NCBI RefSeq assembly: GCF_010731895.1
Contig: NZ_AP022596.1
Location: 1,736,001 to 1,800,000, forward strand
Length of the DNA stretch: 64,000 nucleotides
From: Mycolicibacterium helvum
Lineage (GTDB): Bacteria > Actinomycetota > Actinomycetes > Mycobacteriales > Mycobacteriaceae
Direction of reading: 5' to 3'
The position numbers and the translations under genes were made by a program. The notes under the pieces were generated by a model. That model was not told the DNA's origin, made no database searches, and worked only from the letters and a program-made list of their open reading frames with translations. Each line of letters opens with the position of its first letter. The first letter of the stretch is position 1. Of this stretch, positions 1 through 10,142 are shown piece by piece.

Positions 1-216
1 GAATGGCATCAACATGGCGGCGATCTTCATCTTGCCGCCCGCCGCGTCCAGCCACTGTGTGCCCGGTTCCGCGCCCTCCGGCAACGACGAGCGGATCAGG
101 ATCAGGTTGGCGCCGAACAACAATGCGAACGCCACGCCGGCCACCGCGGCTGCCCGCGGCGTGGTCAGGGTTTTCGGTGTCGCCGAGCTTTTGGCGCCAA
201 TGATGGAGTCGGGCAC
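1..216 (-). CDS. membrane protein, 3' end missing (window edge)
   Basis: A GTG at 216 opens a leftward frame that stays open for 72 codons to the window edge. The first 20 residues are Ser/Thr/Pro-rich. A hydrophobic stretch at about residues 22-41 (core AVAGVAFALLFGANLILI) fits one membrane helix. A polar segment follows, and a second hydrophobic stretch begins near residue 63, so the whole protein probably spans the membrane more than once. An in-frame TGA seven codons upstream rules out a much longer start. It lies just downstream of the purA-thioesterase pair on the same strand, 18 bases after the thioesterase stop, and could be the third gene of that operon. I do not recognise a family. 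Confidence 0.6.
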   Translation of the reverse strand, partial: MPDSIIGAKSSATPKTLTTPRAAAVAGVAFALLFGANLILIRSSLPEGAEPGTQWLDAAGGKMKIAAMLMPF

Positions 217-234
217 GTCGTCATGGTGACAGAC

Positions 235-2231
<1,997 letters not shown>

Positions 2232-2232
2232 C

Positions 2233-2239
2233 TACCCTA
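2233..2239. promoter_or_regulatory. candidate two-way -10 element between purA and its divergent neighbour
   Basis: The heptamer TACCCTA reads as TACCCT on the top strand and TAGGGT on the bottom strand. Both fit the mycobacterial -10 pattern TANNNT. It lies 26 bases before the TTG start on the right and 38 bases before the purA ATG on the left. One element could therefore set both short leaders. No convincing -35 was seen on either side. Confidence 0.4.
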
Positions 2240-2264
2240 TCGGAGCACAGCACCAGGAGTGTCC

Positions 2265-2873
2265 TTGACCAACACCGAGATCTCCGTGTTGCGTTTTGGG
2301 GGCACCCGTCTGCCCCGTGCGCTGGCCTCGTTGCCGCGTCATGACGACCCCGATCCGGACGCGATCGATGCCGCCGTGAAGGGGGCGTCGAGGGTGGTGA
2401 TCGTGGGTTCGGCGGCCGACCTGGCGACGGTGCTCACCCGACTGATGCGCACCGAACGCCTCGATATCGAGGTGGCGCTGGTGTCCCGGTGGCGCGGCGC
2501 CAGACGGGCATTAACCGGTGTGGCGCAACGTATTCCGCTGATCCGCGACGAGACAGGTACGGCGCTGATCGATGCCGCGTTCTGGCTTCCGCCCGGCGAC
2601 GACCGGGTGATCTACGGTGAGGCCGTCGTGGACGACGACGTGCTGTTCGACGGTGAGGTGACGGCCGTGCGCATCGAGCCGACCGCCTCGATGCCGGGCC
2701 TGCGGGCGGCCGCACTGACCAGCCGGATGCGTCCGAGACGCTGGCTGACCGGCCGGGCCGTCCAGCTCGGCACCACCGGCGCTCGCGTCGTGCGCGACGG
2801 CGTCGAGCTGCCCAGGGAGGCGAAACGGTCGGCGTTCTATCGGCACACGACGGGCTGGCTGCGGGTCTCGTGA
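2265..2873 (+). CDS. conserved mycobacterial protein of unknown function (Rv0358-like)
   Basis: 202 residues from a TTG start. I chose TTG at 2265 because AGGAG (2255-2259) lies five bases before it. An upstream GTG in the same frame overlaps that ribosome site and is less likely. The protein is soluble, rich in Arg and Val, with no signal peptide or membrane segment. It contains alternating strand-like runs such as SRVVIVGSAADLATVLTRL, which look like an alpha/beta fold. Position (divergent from purA, followed by an M50 protease) matches Rv0358, a conserved hypothetical. No catalytic motif was recognised. Confidence 0.75.
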   Translation: MTNTEISVLRFGGTRLPRALASLPRHDDPDPDAIDAAVKGASRVVIVGSAADLATVLTRLMRTERLDIEVALVSRWRGARRALTGVAQRIPLIRDETGTALIDAAFWLPPGDDRVIYGEAVVDDDVLFDGEVTAVRIEPTASMPGLRAAALTSRMRPRRWLTGRAVQLGTTGARVVRDGVELPREAKRSAFYRHTTGWLRVS

Positions 2874-2909
2874 CCCCAGGTCACACGGGGTGTCCGGTAG
2901 TTTCGTGAG

Positions 2910-3689
2910 GTGAACATCCGTCCGCTGCACCAGTCGGTGCGGCCCAGCCCCGTCTTTTTGGTGATCGTGGCGTTCACCGTCGCGGGCGGGGTGCTGGCCT
3001 GGCTGGCCGCCGCCTCCGTGCGGCCATTGGCGTACGTCGGGGTGTTCACCTTCGTCGTCGCCGGTTGGCTGGTGTCGCTGTGCCTGCACGAGTTCGGTCA
3101 CGCGTACACGGCCTGGCGGTTCGGCGACCACGATGTCGCGATGCGCGGCTATCTGACGCTCAACCCGCTGAAGTACTCCAGCCCGCTGCTGTCCCTGGGC
3201 CTGCCGCTGCTGTTCATCGCCCTGGGCGGTATCGGATTACCCGGCGGCGCGGTGTACGTCCGCACGGCGTTCATGACCCCACGTCAACGCACGCTGGTCA
3301 GCCTGGCAGGCCCGGCAGCCAACCTGGTGCTGGCCGTCGCCCTGCTGGTAGTCACCCGGGTGTTCTTCGACCCGGCCCACGGGGTGTTCTGGTCGGCGGT
3401 CGCGTTCCTGGGGTTCCTCCAGATCACCGCCCTGCTGCTGAATCTGCTGCCGATCCCCGGCTTGGACGGCTACGGAGCGCTGGAACCGCACCTGAGCCCC
3501 GAGACGCAGCGCGCGGTGGCACCGGCCAAACAGTTCGGGTTCTTGTTCCTGATCGTGCTGCTGCTGGCGCCGGCGTTGAACCAGTGGTTCTTCTCGGTGG
3601 TGTTCTGGTTCTTCGACCTGTCCGGGGTGCCCGCACCGCTGGCATCGATCGGCGCACAGCTGACTCGCTTCTGGTCCGCCTGGGTCTGA
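2910..3689 (+). CDS. M50 (site-2) family membrane metalloprotease
   Basis: 259 residues, about six membrane helices. The zinc-binding HEFGH motif is at residues 60-64 inside a hydrophobic helix. The second motif LLNLLPIPGLDGY near residue 176 supplies the third ligand Asp. Both are diagnostic of site-2-type intramembrane metalloproteases. There is no PDZ or CBS domain, so it is the minimal form. The substrate is unknown. It follows the Rv0358-like gene by 36 bases and corresponds to Rv0359. A TAGTTT -10 (2898-2903) ends six bases before the GTG, which suggests a leaderless transcript and supports this start. A hairpin at 3704 follows the stop. Confidence 0.85.
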   Translation: MNIRPLHQSVRPSPVFLVIVAFTVAGGVLAWLAAASVRPLAYVGVFTFVVAGWLVSLCLHEFGHAYTAWRFGDHDVAMRGYLTLNPLKYSSPLLSLGLPLLFIALGGIGLPGGAVYVRTAFMTPRQRTLVSLAGPAANLVLAVALLVVTRVFFDPAHGVFWSAVAFLGFLQITALLLNLLPIPGLDGYGALEPHLSPETQRAVAPAKQFGFLFLIVLLLAPALNQWFFSVVFWFFDLSGVPAPLASIGAQLTRFWSAWV

Positions 3690-3703
3690 TTCGGACACCA
3701 AGG

Positions 3704-3725
3704 CGGAGGGCAGCGATCCCCTCCG
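3704..3725 (+). terminator. hairpin after the M50 protease gene
   Basis: CGGAGGG (3704-3710) pairs perfectly with CCCTCCG (3719-3725) around an eight-base loop, 14 bases after the stop codon. There is no U tract, which is usual for mycobacterial terminators, so function is inferred from position. Confidence 0.45.
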
Positions 3726-3888
3726 TCGTTGCCCCCCGACTCGGTTTCATCCCCCGGTTGGCAAACTTCAACCTAGCGAGCCGTATGCGAGCTGGGCGCG
3801 AGTTCGCAGTATTTGGGACAAATATTTGGGTTCTGGGGACGAACGTCCTTTCCAAGACCCAACTCACACGAACAACGCGCACCAGCCC

Positions 3889-3918
3889 TTGCCACATATG
3901 CGTCTTTGTGCATATATT
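3889..3918 (+). promoter_or_regulatory. promoter and metal-sensor-like operator of the CDF exporter
   Basis: A -35-like TTGCCA (3889-3894) and a -10 TATATT (3913-3918) are 18 bases apart. The -10 ends six bases before the ATG at 3925, so a leaderless transcript is likely. An inverted repeat ATATGC (3896-3901) / GCATAT (3910-3915) fills the spacer and runs into the -10. A/T-rich hyphenated repeats placed over a promoter are typical operators of ArsR/SmtB metal repressors (the KmtR/NmtR type in mycobacteria), which would release on zinc, cobalt or nickel. The identity of the repressor is inference; no such gene lies nearby. Confidence 0.5.
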
Positions 3919-3924
3919 TCGGGC

Positions 3925-4821
3925 ATGGGTTCAGGACACGACCACAGCCACGGTGGTGATGCGCGGGTAAGCCGGATGCTGATCGCCGCGGGCATCTTGA
4001 CCGTGTTCTTCGTCATCGAGCTGACCACCGCGCTGATGATCAATTCGATCGCCCTGCTGGCCGACGCGGGCCACATGCTGACCGACCTGGTCGCCATGTT
4101 CATGGGGCTGACCGCCGTGCTGCTGGCCCGTCACGGTCCGGCATCAGCGGCCCGAACCTACGGCTGGCATCGCGCCGAGGTGTTCACCGCGGTGGCCAAC
4201 GCCGTCCTGCTACTCGGCGTCGCGACGTTCATCCTCTACGAGGCGATCGAGCGGCTCGGCAACGCGCCGGAGATCCCAGGCGTCCCGATGATCGTGGTGG
4301 CTCTCGCCGGCCTGATCGCCAACCTCGCGGTGGTTCTGCTGCTGCGCTCGCAATCCCACGAAAGCCTCGCCGTCAAGGGCGCCTACATGGAGGTCGTGGC
4401 CGACACCGTCGGCAGCATCGGCGTGCTGATCGCCGGCATCGTGAACGTGACGACGCACTGGCCCTACGCCGACGTGGTGGTCGCGGTGTTCGTCGCGCTG
4501 TGGGTGTTGCCGCGCGCGATCGGACTGGCCCGCGCCGCCCTGCGGATCCTGTCCGAATCCTCACCCCAGCACATCGACGTCGAGGAGCTGCGCGCCGCGC
4601 TGGCCGCCGTCGATGGGGTCACCGAGGTCCACGACCTGCACGTGTGGACGCTGGTTCCCGGCAAGGACATGTGCACCGCTCATCTGACCAGTAGCGGGGA
4701 CTCCGACCGGGTGCTCGACGACGCCAGGGCCGTGTTGGCCGCCCGCGGACTAGACCATGCGACGGTGCAGGTCGAGCCGCCCGGATGCGCCGACGACTGC
4801 CCCGGACAGACCGACTGGTGA
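3925..4821 (+). CDS. cation diffusion facilitator (Zn/Co-type metal exporter)
   Basis: 298 residues with about six membrane helices and a cytoplasmic C-terminal domain. A His-rich start (GHDHSHGG, residues 4-11) is typical of the CzcD/ZitB group. The transport site in helix 2 is intact as His50-x3-Asp54 (in LLADAGHMLTD). In helix 5 the usual His is replaced: the site reads Glu156-x3-Asp160 (AYMEVVAD). Such Glu variants may alter metal choice. The C-terminal domain contains VHDLHVWTL, the family's regulatory metal-binding region. I chose ATG 3925 over the open frame upstream because it has a -10 exactly six bases before it. It probably exports zinc or cobalt with proton exchange and is followed five bases later by a FUSC protein. 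Confidence 0.88.
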   Translation: MGSGHDHSHGGDARVSRMLIAAGILTVFFVIELTTALMINSIALLADAGHMLTDLVAMFMGLTAVLLARHGPASAARTYGWHRAEVFTAVANAVLLLGVATFILYEAIERLGNAPEIPGVPMIVVALAGLIANLAVVLLLRSQSHESLAVKGAYMEVVADTVGSIGVLIAGIVNVTTHWPYADVVVAVFVALWVLPRAIGLARAALRILSESSPQHIDVEELRAALAAVDGVTEVHDLHVWTLVPGKDMCTAHLTSSGDSDRVLDDARAVLAARGLDHATVQVEPPGCADDCPGQTDW

Positions 4822-4826
4822 GCTAG

Positions 4827-6593
4827 TTGAGCACCCCGCCGCGCTGGCCCATCGGCCTGCGCGCGGCGATCAGCACCGCGATCCCCGTCACGGCCGGCTG
4901 GGCCGCGGGGGCGATGAGTTCCGGGCTGATCGCCACCCTGGGGGCCTTCACGTCACGCTTCGGCGGCGACCGGCCCTACGCCAACCGGGGCATCGAGCTG
5001 GCGACGGTAGCGGTGTCATTGGCAGCGGCGGTCGCACTGGGCGACTGGTCGGCGCAGGTGCCGTGGCTCGGCGTCGCGACCGTGTCGCTGGTGGCCGTCG
5101 CGGCGGTGTGGCTGTGCAACGCACTGGCCGTCGGACCGCCAGGGGCGTACGTGTTCGTGGTGGCCTGCGCTGCCGGTATCGGTGTCTCGGCAGCCCACCT
5201 GGCGCCCTGGACGATCGGGATGCTGGTGCTGGCCGGCGGGGCGGTGGCCTGGATCGTGCAGATGGCTGGCGCGCTGGCCGGCTTCCGCCGGCCCGAGCGG
5301 GCCGCGGTCGCAGCGGCCGCCGAGGCCGTGGCCGGCTACATCGAGGCCGCCAACACCCTGCAGGAACGAGCGGCCCGCCACCGCGCGGCAAGCGCATTGC
5401 ACAGGTCCTGGAGCGTGCTGGTCAACTACCAGCCGCTGCCGGCGCCACAGACCAGCGTCCTGCACCGGCTGCGTGCCGCCAACCACGCGGTGCACGTCCT
5501 GTTCACCGCGGCAGTGACCGCCGCCGCACAGGGCGCCACCCCAGCCGCGGAGTCCGCCGAACAGGCCCGCCGACTCGGTGCGCTGCAGCTGGCCCCGGAA
5601 ACCGTTGCGACCAGGGCCGCCGACCGGATCCCGCTGGGCAGCCCACCGCTGGTGACCGTGTTGCGCCGCGCAGTCAGCCCCGGCTCGCATGTCCGCCACA
5701 TCATGGCGCGAGTCGCGATCGGGGTCCCGCTAGCCGGTGCGGCAGCGATGGCACTGGGCGTCGACCACGCCTACTGGGCGATGGCGGCCGCGGTGCTGGT
5801 GCTGCATCAGGGCACCGACCGCAGCCGGACCTTGCGCCGCGGCGCCGAGCGGCTGCTGGGCACCTGGGTGGGCCTCGGGCTGGCCGGGGTCATCCTGTCG
5901 CTACACCCCCAGGACCTGTGGCTGGTGCTGCTGCTAGCGCTGTTGAATTTCGTCATCGAGCTCCTGGTGGTCCGAAATTATGCGCTGGCGACGGTTTTCA
6001 TCACAACGACCGCGCTGACGATCTCGTCGGGAACCCATACCGTCGACATCGGCCACCTGCTGCTGGCACGCGGTATCGACACCATGATCGGCTGCGCGGT
6101 CGGGGTGACGGTCTATCTGGTGGCCGCACGCCGGCAAGAGGTCACCCGGCTGCCCGACGCCGTCGGGCGCACGCTCGAGGCGGCCGCCGACGTCTTCGGA
6201 TACATCGCCGCCGGCGACACCGCCGGGCTGGCAGCCCGGGCGGCCCGGCGAGACCTGCAGATCGCCACGATCGGGTTGATGGAGGCCGACGAGGCGATGC
6301 TGGCCGGCTCGCCGCGCAACCGGGCGATCGCCGAACAGTTGTTGCCCGCGGTCGCGGCGAGCGAGCAGCTGGCCTACCGAACGATCGCGGCCTGCTGGAC
6401 CATCGAGCACCGAGCTGACGGCGTCGAGTTCGGCCGGTCGCTGTTCGACGGCCGCTCAGCCCAACCGGACGTCCTGGCGCTACGGGCGCTGGCGGCCGCG
6501 GTACGCGGCGGTGACCCACCGCCCGAACCGGGGGATCCCCCGGCCTTCCTGGCCGACGTGATCACGCAGCTGCGCCGAGCGCTGGATCGTTAG
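4827..6593 (+). CDS. FUSC-family membrane protein
   Basis: 588 residues. Two blocks of about five or six membrane helices (residues 10-150 and 290-430) are each followed by a helical cytoplasmic region. This is the layout of the FUSC (fusaric-acid resistance / aromatic acid exporter-like) family. The second block contains the typical run HAYWAMAAAVLVLHQG followed by an RGAERLLGTWVG segment. The TTG start at 4827 is five bases after the CDF exporter stop, so the two are almost certainly co-transcribed and perhaps metal-responsive. The substrate is unknown. The gene converges on the DUF3151 gene, with 14 bases between the stops. Confidence 0.8.
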   Translation: MSTPPRWPIGLRAAISTAIPVTAGWAAGAMSSGLIATLGAFTSRFGGDRPYANRGIELATVAVSLAAAVALGDWSAQVPWLGVATVSLVAVAAVWLCNALAVGPPGAYVFVVACAAGIGVSAAHLAPWTIGMLVLAGGAVAWIVQMAGALAGFRRPERAAVAAAAEAVAGYIEAANTLQERAARHRAASALHRSWSVLVNYQPLPAPQTSVLHRLRAANHAVHVLFTAAVTAAAQGATPAAESAEQARRLGALQLAPETVATRAADRIPLGSPPLVTVLRRAVSPGSHVRHIMARVAIGVPLAGAAAMALGVDHAYWAMAAAVLVLHQGTDRSRTLRRGAERLLGTWVGLGLAGVILSLHPQDLWLVLLLALLNFVIELLVVRNYALATVFITTTALTISSGTHTVDIGHLLLARGIDTMIGCAVGVTVYLVAARRQEVTRLPDAVGRTLEAAADVFGYIAAGDTAGLAARAARRDLQIATIGLMEADEAMLAGSPRNRAIAEQLLPAVAASEQLAYRTIAACWTIEHRADGVEFGRSLFDGRSAQPDVLALRALAAAVRGGDPPPEPGDPPAFLADVITQLRRALDR

Positions 6594-6607
6594 GCCGGAC
6601 TGTCTGG

Positions 6608-7024
6608 CTAGGCCAACCCGAGTTCGACCCTGGCCGCCGGATCGCAGTCGTCGAGTAGGTCAAGGCAGCGGGCGAACTCCTCGGTCTCCCCGATGTTGTC
6701 GGCCGCGCGTGCCAGGGCCGCAACACAGCGCAGGAAGCCGCGGTTGGGTTCGTGGCGATACGGGACGGGGCCGAAGCCCTTCCAGCCGTTGCGGCGCAGC
6801 TGGTCCAGGCCGCGGTGGTAACCGGTCCGGGCGTAGGCGTACGCGGTGACTGCCTTGTCGTCGGCCAGCGCTTCCTCGGCCAGGACGGCCCACGCTATGG
6901 ATGCGGACGGATGAGCGGCGGCCACGATCGCCGCCTTCTCACCGGCCAGGAGCTCTGCTTCGGCCTCGATATCACCGGGCAGCAGCACAGGCGGAGGGCC
7001 CAGGAGATCACCAAACGATGTCAT
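6608..7024 (-). CDS. DUF3151 family protein (Rv0360c-like)
   Basis: 138 residues from ATG 7024 (start MTSFGDLLGPPP). An upstream in-frame start would add 15 residues that look like leader DNA. The protein is a helical, soluble actinobacterial family of unknown function. Recognisable segments are SIAWAVLAEEAL, the run AYAYARTGYHRGLDQLR and the GWKGFGPVPYRHEPNRGF block. The repeating helical pairs look TPR-like, so a scaffold role is possible. It sits where Rv0360c does, divergent from the membrane protein at 7116. Confidence 0.8.
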   Translation of the reverse strand: MTSFGDLLGPPPVLLPGDIEAEAELLAGEKAAIVAAAHPSASIAWAVLAEEALADDKAVTAYAYARTGYHRGLDQLRRNGWKGFGPVPYRHEPNRGFLRCVAALARAADNIGETEEFARCLDLLDDCDPAARVELGLA

Positions 7025-7115
7025 TGGCCCATTGTGCCGGTGCCACCGCCAGCGGATGGTCATACCCAACCGTTAGGGTCAAAGCACCAGCACTTCAGGA
7101 GGACGGCAGCACCCC

Positions 7116-7847
7116 ATGTCGAACCCATCCGGGCCCGACCACGACGACGCGACCAACGCGATCGTCGGAAGAGACGACGAGCAGCCAACCCAGGAGACCG
7201 ACGCGGCCACCGAGGTGATCGGGGCTGCCGACGCATCGCCCGAACGGCGTTACACCGCACCGGGATTCGATGCAGGCTCGACGCAGATCATCGACCGCAC
7301 ACCGGACCCCGAGACCGAGATCTTCTCAACCCCCACCGAGGTCTTCGCAGTCTCCGGACCGCCACGGACCGGCCCGCAGGCCATCCCACCGCGTCCGGTT
7401 CCGACACGCCGGCGCAGCTGGGCCCTGGTGCTCGCCGTGATCGCCGTCATCGCGGCGCTGGCCGCGGTCGCGGTCGCGGTCACCTTCTTGCTCACCCGCG
7501 ACGATTCGGCCAAGGCGAGCCAGGAGGACCTGGTCCGCTCGACGATCCAGAGCTTCGATGCGGCGGTGCAAACCGGCGACCTGGCCGCGCTGCGCGGCAT
7601 CACCTGCGGCCAGACCAGGGACAGCTACGTCAAGTACGACGACCAAGCCTGGTCGGACACCCACGCGCGGGTGGCCGCGGCCCGGCAGTACCCGGTGGTG
7701 GCCAGCATCGACGAGGTCGTCGTCAACGGCGACCACGCTGAGGCCAACGTCACCTCATTCATGGCCTTCGATCCGGCCACTCGGTCCACCCGCAGTTTCG
7801 ACCTGCAGTTCCGCGACAACCAGTGGAAGATCTGCCAGTCCTCCTGA
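7116..7847 (+). CDS. single-pass membrane protein with NTF2-like outer domain (Rv0361-like)
   Basis: 243 residues. Residues 1-95 are acidic and Thr-rich and probably cytoplasmic and disordered. A basic stop (TRRRSW) precedes one membrane helix at about residues 101-126. The remaining 115 residues outside the membrane look like the DUF4878/NTF2-like domain common in mycobacterial lipoprotein and Mce-associated proteins, ending in FDLQFRDNQWKICQSS. A strong AGGAGG ribosome site (7098-7103) supports the ATG. The N-terminal ATEVI and TEIF repeats could be phosphorylation or FHA-docking sites, which is inference. It corresponds to Rv0361. An mgtE homologue (Rv0362) follows in M. tuberculosis but is absent here. 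Confidence 0.8.
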   Translation: MSNPSGPDHDDATNAIVGRDDEQPTQETDAATEVIGAADASPERRYTAPGFDAGSTQIIDRTPDPETEIFSTPTEVFAVSGPPRTGPQAIPPRPVPTRRRSWALVLAVIAVIAALAAVAVAVTFLLTRDDSAKASQEDLVRSTIQSFDAAVQTGDLAALRGITCGQTRDSYVKYDDQAWSDTHARVAAARQYPVVASIDEVVVNGDHAEANVTSFMAFDPATRSTRSFDLQFRDNQWKICQSS

Positions 7848-7864
7848 GCTTCAGACCCGCCGAG

Positions 7865-7914
7865 ATCGACACCAGGGTCGCGCAAACGGATTGATCCGCA
7901 GCCCTGATGTCGAT
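7865..7914. terminator. bidirectional hairpin terminator between the Rv0361-like gene and fba
   Basis: ATCGACACCAGGG (7865-7877) pairs with CCCTGATGTCGAT (7902-7914) at 12 of 13 positions. It sits between two convergent genes, so it can stop transcription from both sides. Flanking CCCGCC and GGGCGG can extend the stem. Confidence 0.65.
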
Positions 7915-7937
7915 GTCGTGGACGCGACCGGGCGGAT

Positions 7938-8975
7938 CTAGCCCGCGGAGACCGAACGGCCCGCGCTGTGCAGGTCGTTACAGGCCTCGACAACGCGCTC
8001 GGCCATCGAAGCCTCGGCCTTCTTGAGGTAGCTGCGCGGGTCGTAGACCTTCTTGTTGCCCACCTCGCCGTCGATCTTGAGCACGCCGTCGTAGTTGGTA
8101 AACATGTGCGCGGCGAGCGGACGGGTGAAGGCGTACTGGGTGTCGGTGTCGACGTTCATCTTCACCACGCCGTACTTCAGCGAGTCCTCGATCTCTGACT
8201 TCAGCGAGCCCGACCCGCCGTGGAAGACGAAGTCGAACGGCTTGGACCCCTCGGGCAGACCGAGCTTGGCCGACGCAACCCGCTGGCCCTCGGCCAGCAC
8301 CTCGGGCTTGAGCACCACGTTGCCCGGCTTGTAGACACCGTGCACATTGCCGAACGTCGCGGCCAGCAGGTATTTGCCGTGCTCACCGGCGCCAAGGGCC
8401 TCGATGGTCTTCTCGAAGTCCTCCGGCGACGTGTACAGCTTCTCGTTGATCTCGGCTTCGACGCCGTCCTCTTCACCGCCGACCACGCCGATCTCGATCT
8501 CCAGGATGATCTTGGCGGCGGCCGCCTGCTTGAGCAGTTCCTGGGCGATCGACAGGTTCTCGTCAATCGGGACCGCCGAGCCGTCCCACATATGGGACTG
8601 GAACAGCGGGTTCTGGCCCCTGCTGACGCGTTCGGCGGAGATCGCGAGCAGCGGACGGACCAGGCCGTCGAGCTTGTCCTTGGGGCAGTGGTCAGTGTGC
8701 AACGCCACCGTGATCGGGTACTTCGCGGCGACCACGTGGGCGAACTCGGCGAGGGCTACCGCGCCGGTAACCATGTCCTTGACACCGAGTCCGGAAGCGA
8801 ATTCGGCTCCACCGGTGGAGAATTGGATGATGCCGTCACTGCCGGCGTCGGCGAAACCCTTGATCGCCGCGTTGACGCTCTCCGAGCCGACGCAGTTGAT
8901 CGCCGGGAATGCGAACGAGTGCTCCTTGGCGCGGCCCAGCATCTCCGCGTAGACCTCGGGCGTTGCGATGGGCAT
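7938..8975 (-). CDS. fba: class II fructose-bisphosphate aldolase
   Basis: 345 residues, one longer than the M. tuberculosis enzyme. It splits fructose 1,6-bisphosphate into glyceraldehyde 3-phosphate and dihydroxyacetone phosphate in glycolysis, and runs in reverse in gluconeogenesis. The catalytic Asp95 and zinc ligand His96 are in LHTDHCPKD. The later zinc ligands are in TFGNVHGVY and VFHGGSGS, and the phosphate-binding NVDTDTQYAFTRP is present. It is a zinc-dependent class II enzyme unrelated to animal aldolases. A GAGAGGAA ribosome site precedes the ATG. It stands alone on this strand. Confidence 0.98.
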   Translation of the reverse strand: MPIATPEVYAEMLGRAKEHSFAFPAINCVGSESVNAAIKGFADAGSDGIIQFSTGGAEFASGLGVKDMVTGAVALAEFAHVVAAKYPITVALHTDHCPKDKLDGLVRPLLAISAERVSRGQNPLFQSHMWDGSAVPIDENLSIAQELLKQAAAAKIILEIEIGVVGGEEDGVEAEINEKLYTSPEDFEKTIEALGAGEHGKYLLAATFGNVHGVYKPGNVVLKPEVLAEGQRVASAKLGLPEGSKPFDFVFHGGSGSLKSEIEDSLKYGVVKMNVDTDTQYAFTRPLAAHMFTNYDGVLKIDGEVGNKKVYDPRSYLKKAEASMAERVVEACNDLHSAGRSVSAG

Positions 8976-9073
8976 GGCACTTCCTCTCGACGCTGGCGCT
9001 GAACGAAGTCAGTATGTCAAGAAGCCCGTCGACCGGCACGGGGCGCTGATCCTTCCTAGCCAGTAGCCCCCGG

Positions 9074-9079
9074 TACCCT
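9074..9079 (+). promoter_or_regulatory. -10 of a predicted leaderless dedA transcript
   Basis: TACCCT fits TANNNT and ends eight bases before GTG 9088. No ribosome site precedes that GTG, which fits a transcript starting at or beside the codon. Confidence 0.4.
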
Positions 9080-9087
9080 TGGGCGTC

Positions 9088-9768
9088 GTGACCACCACCA
9101 CCCTGGCGCTCATGCCGGACTTTCTCGACCCGCTCAAGCTCATCGAGCAGTTCGGCACCTGGGCGTTGGTCGGCATTCTGGTCGTCGTTTTCATCGAATC
9201 CGGCGTGCTCTTCCCTGTGTTGCCGGGCGACACGCTGCTGTTCGTGGCGGGCATGCTGGCCGCCGGAACCGCCGCACGCGGGGCCGACGTGGCCGCCAGC
9301 TTCCAACTGTGGCAGCTGTTGGTGTTCATCCCGATCGCCGCGATTCTCGGCGGGCAGGTGGGCTACTTCGTCGGTCGCTTCCTCGGTACCGCGATGTTCA
9401 AGCCGAACGCGCGGATCCTCAAGCAGCGCTACCTGGACGAGGCCCACATCTTCTTCGAGCAGCGTGGGCCGTTCGCGATCGTGCTAGCCCGGTTCGTCCC
9501 CATCGTGCGGACACTGGCTCCGATCACCGCGGGGGCAGCGAAGATGAAGTACGGCGTCTTCACCCTCTACAACGTCATCGGCGCGATCCTGTGGGGGGTC
9601 GGCCTGACACTGCTCGGCTACGGGCTGGGCCAGTTCGAGATCATCCAGAAACTCCTCGAGCCGATCTTCATCCTCATCGCGGTTGTGTCGATCGCCCCGA
9701 TGATCTGGGAGTGGTACAAGCGCCGCAAGGCCGCCAAAGCCGCGACCGAACCGGTCACCGAGTCGTAG
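9088..9768 (+). CDS. DedA-family membrane protein
   Basis: 226 residues from GTG 9088. An upstream TTG overlaps the likely -10 and is less plausible. The protein has the DedA/SNARE-associated (VTT) pattern: FIESGVLFPVLPGDTLLFVAG early, then GYFVGR, then the family's FVPIVRTLAPITAGAAKM. The Arg and Pro residues in that last block are those linked to proton-coupled lipid-carrier recycling in related proteins. It has four to five helices and a basic, Lys-rich cytoplasmic tail. DedA proteins act in membrane-lipid or undecaprenyl-phosphate translocation. The exact role of this one (Rv0364-like) is not known. Confidence 0.88.
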   Translation: MTTTTLALMPDFLDPLKLIEQFGTWALVGILVVVFIESGVLFPVLPGDTLLFVAGMLAAGTAARGADVAASFQLWQLLVFIPIAAILGGQVGYFVGRFLGTAMFKPNARILKQRYLDEAHIFFEQRGPFAIVLARFVPIVRTLAPITAGAAKMKYGVFTLYNVIGAILWGVGLTLLGYGLGQFEIIQKLLEPIFILIAVVSIAPMIWEWYKRRKAAKAATEPVTES

Positions 9769-9911
9769 CGAACTCAAAGAGAGTTTTGCTCACCGCGCCG
9801 CCACGCGCCGCCACGCGGCCGGCTGGCCCAGCAATTTGCCAGGTAGCACACAGCGTTTCTCACAGCAACCGCCGGTAATTTTCGCTGATCAAGCGAAAGG
9901 ACACGGGGGAT

Positions 9912-10142
9912 ATGAAGCTAATTCTCAAGGGAGCGGTCGTAGTGGCCGGCATCGCGCTCGCCACCGCAGTGGGCCCGACGGTCGTTGCTGTGGCCAGTCC
10001 GACGACGACGTTTGCCGTCCAGGACGGCGACAGCGGCGTTGGTGGTGCGGCAATCGATACCGACGGCACCCAGGGAAGCTACAAGGCCGCTGTCGACGGG
10101 TCGATGAGCGGCCCGCTGATGGTCGCGAAGCCGCAGAGCTAA
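9912..10142 (+). CDS. small secreted protein of unknown function
   Basis: 76 residues. A classic signal peptide (MKLILKGAVVVAGIALATAV) ends near Ala-Ser 28-29. The mature part of about 48 residues is acidic and Gly/Asp-rich with no Cys. GAAAGGACACGGGGGAT upstream provides a ribosome site. Its TAA shares bases with the coxE stop on the other strand (CTAA, 10139-10142). No family was recognised, and being downstream of the CO dehydrogenase operon on the opposite strand says nothing firm about function. Confidence 0.65.
   Translation: MKLILKGAVVVAGIALATAVGPTVVAVASPTTTFAVQDGDSGVGGAAIDTDGTQGSYKAAVDGSMSGPLMVAKPQS

Noticed and set aside
4757..6418. 553-codon open frame on the + strand over the FUSC gene
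   Set aside because: Very Arg/Gly-rich, with no hydrophobic pattern. The frame at 4827 has the FUSC helices.
9770..9800. ACTCAAAGAGAGTTTT resembling a HAIR half-site
   Set aside because: The spacing and second arm do not match the HspR repeat, and no heat-shock gene is adjacent.
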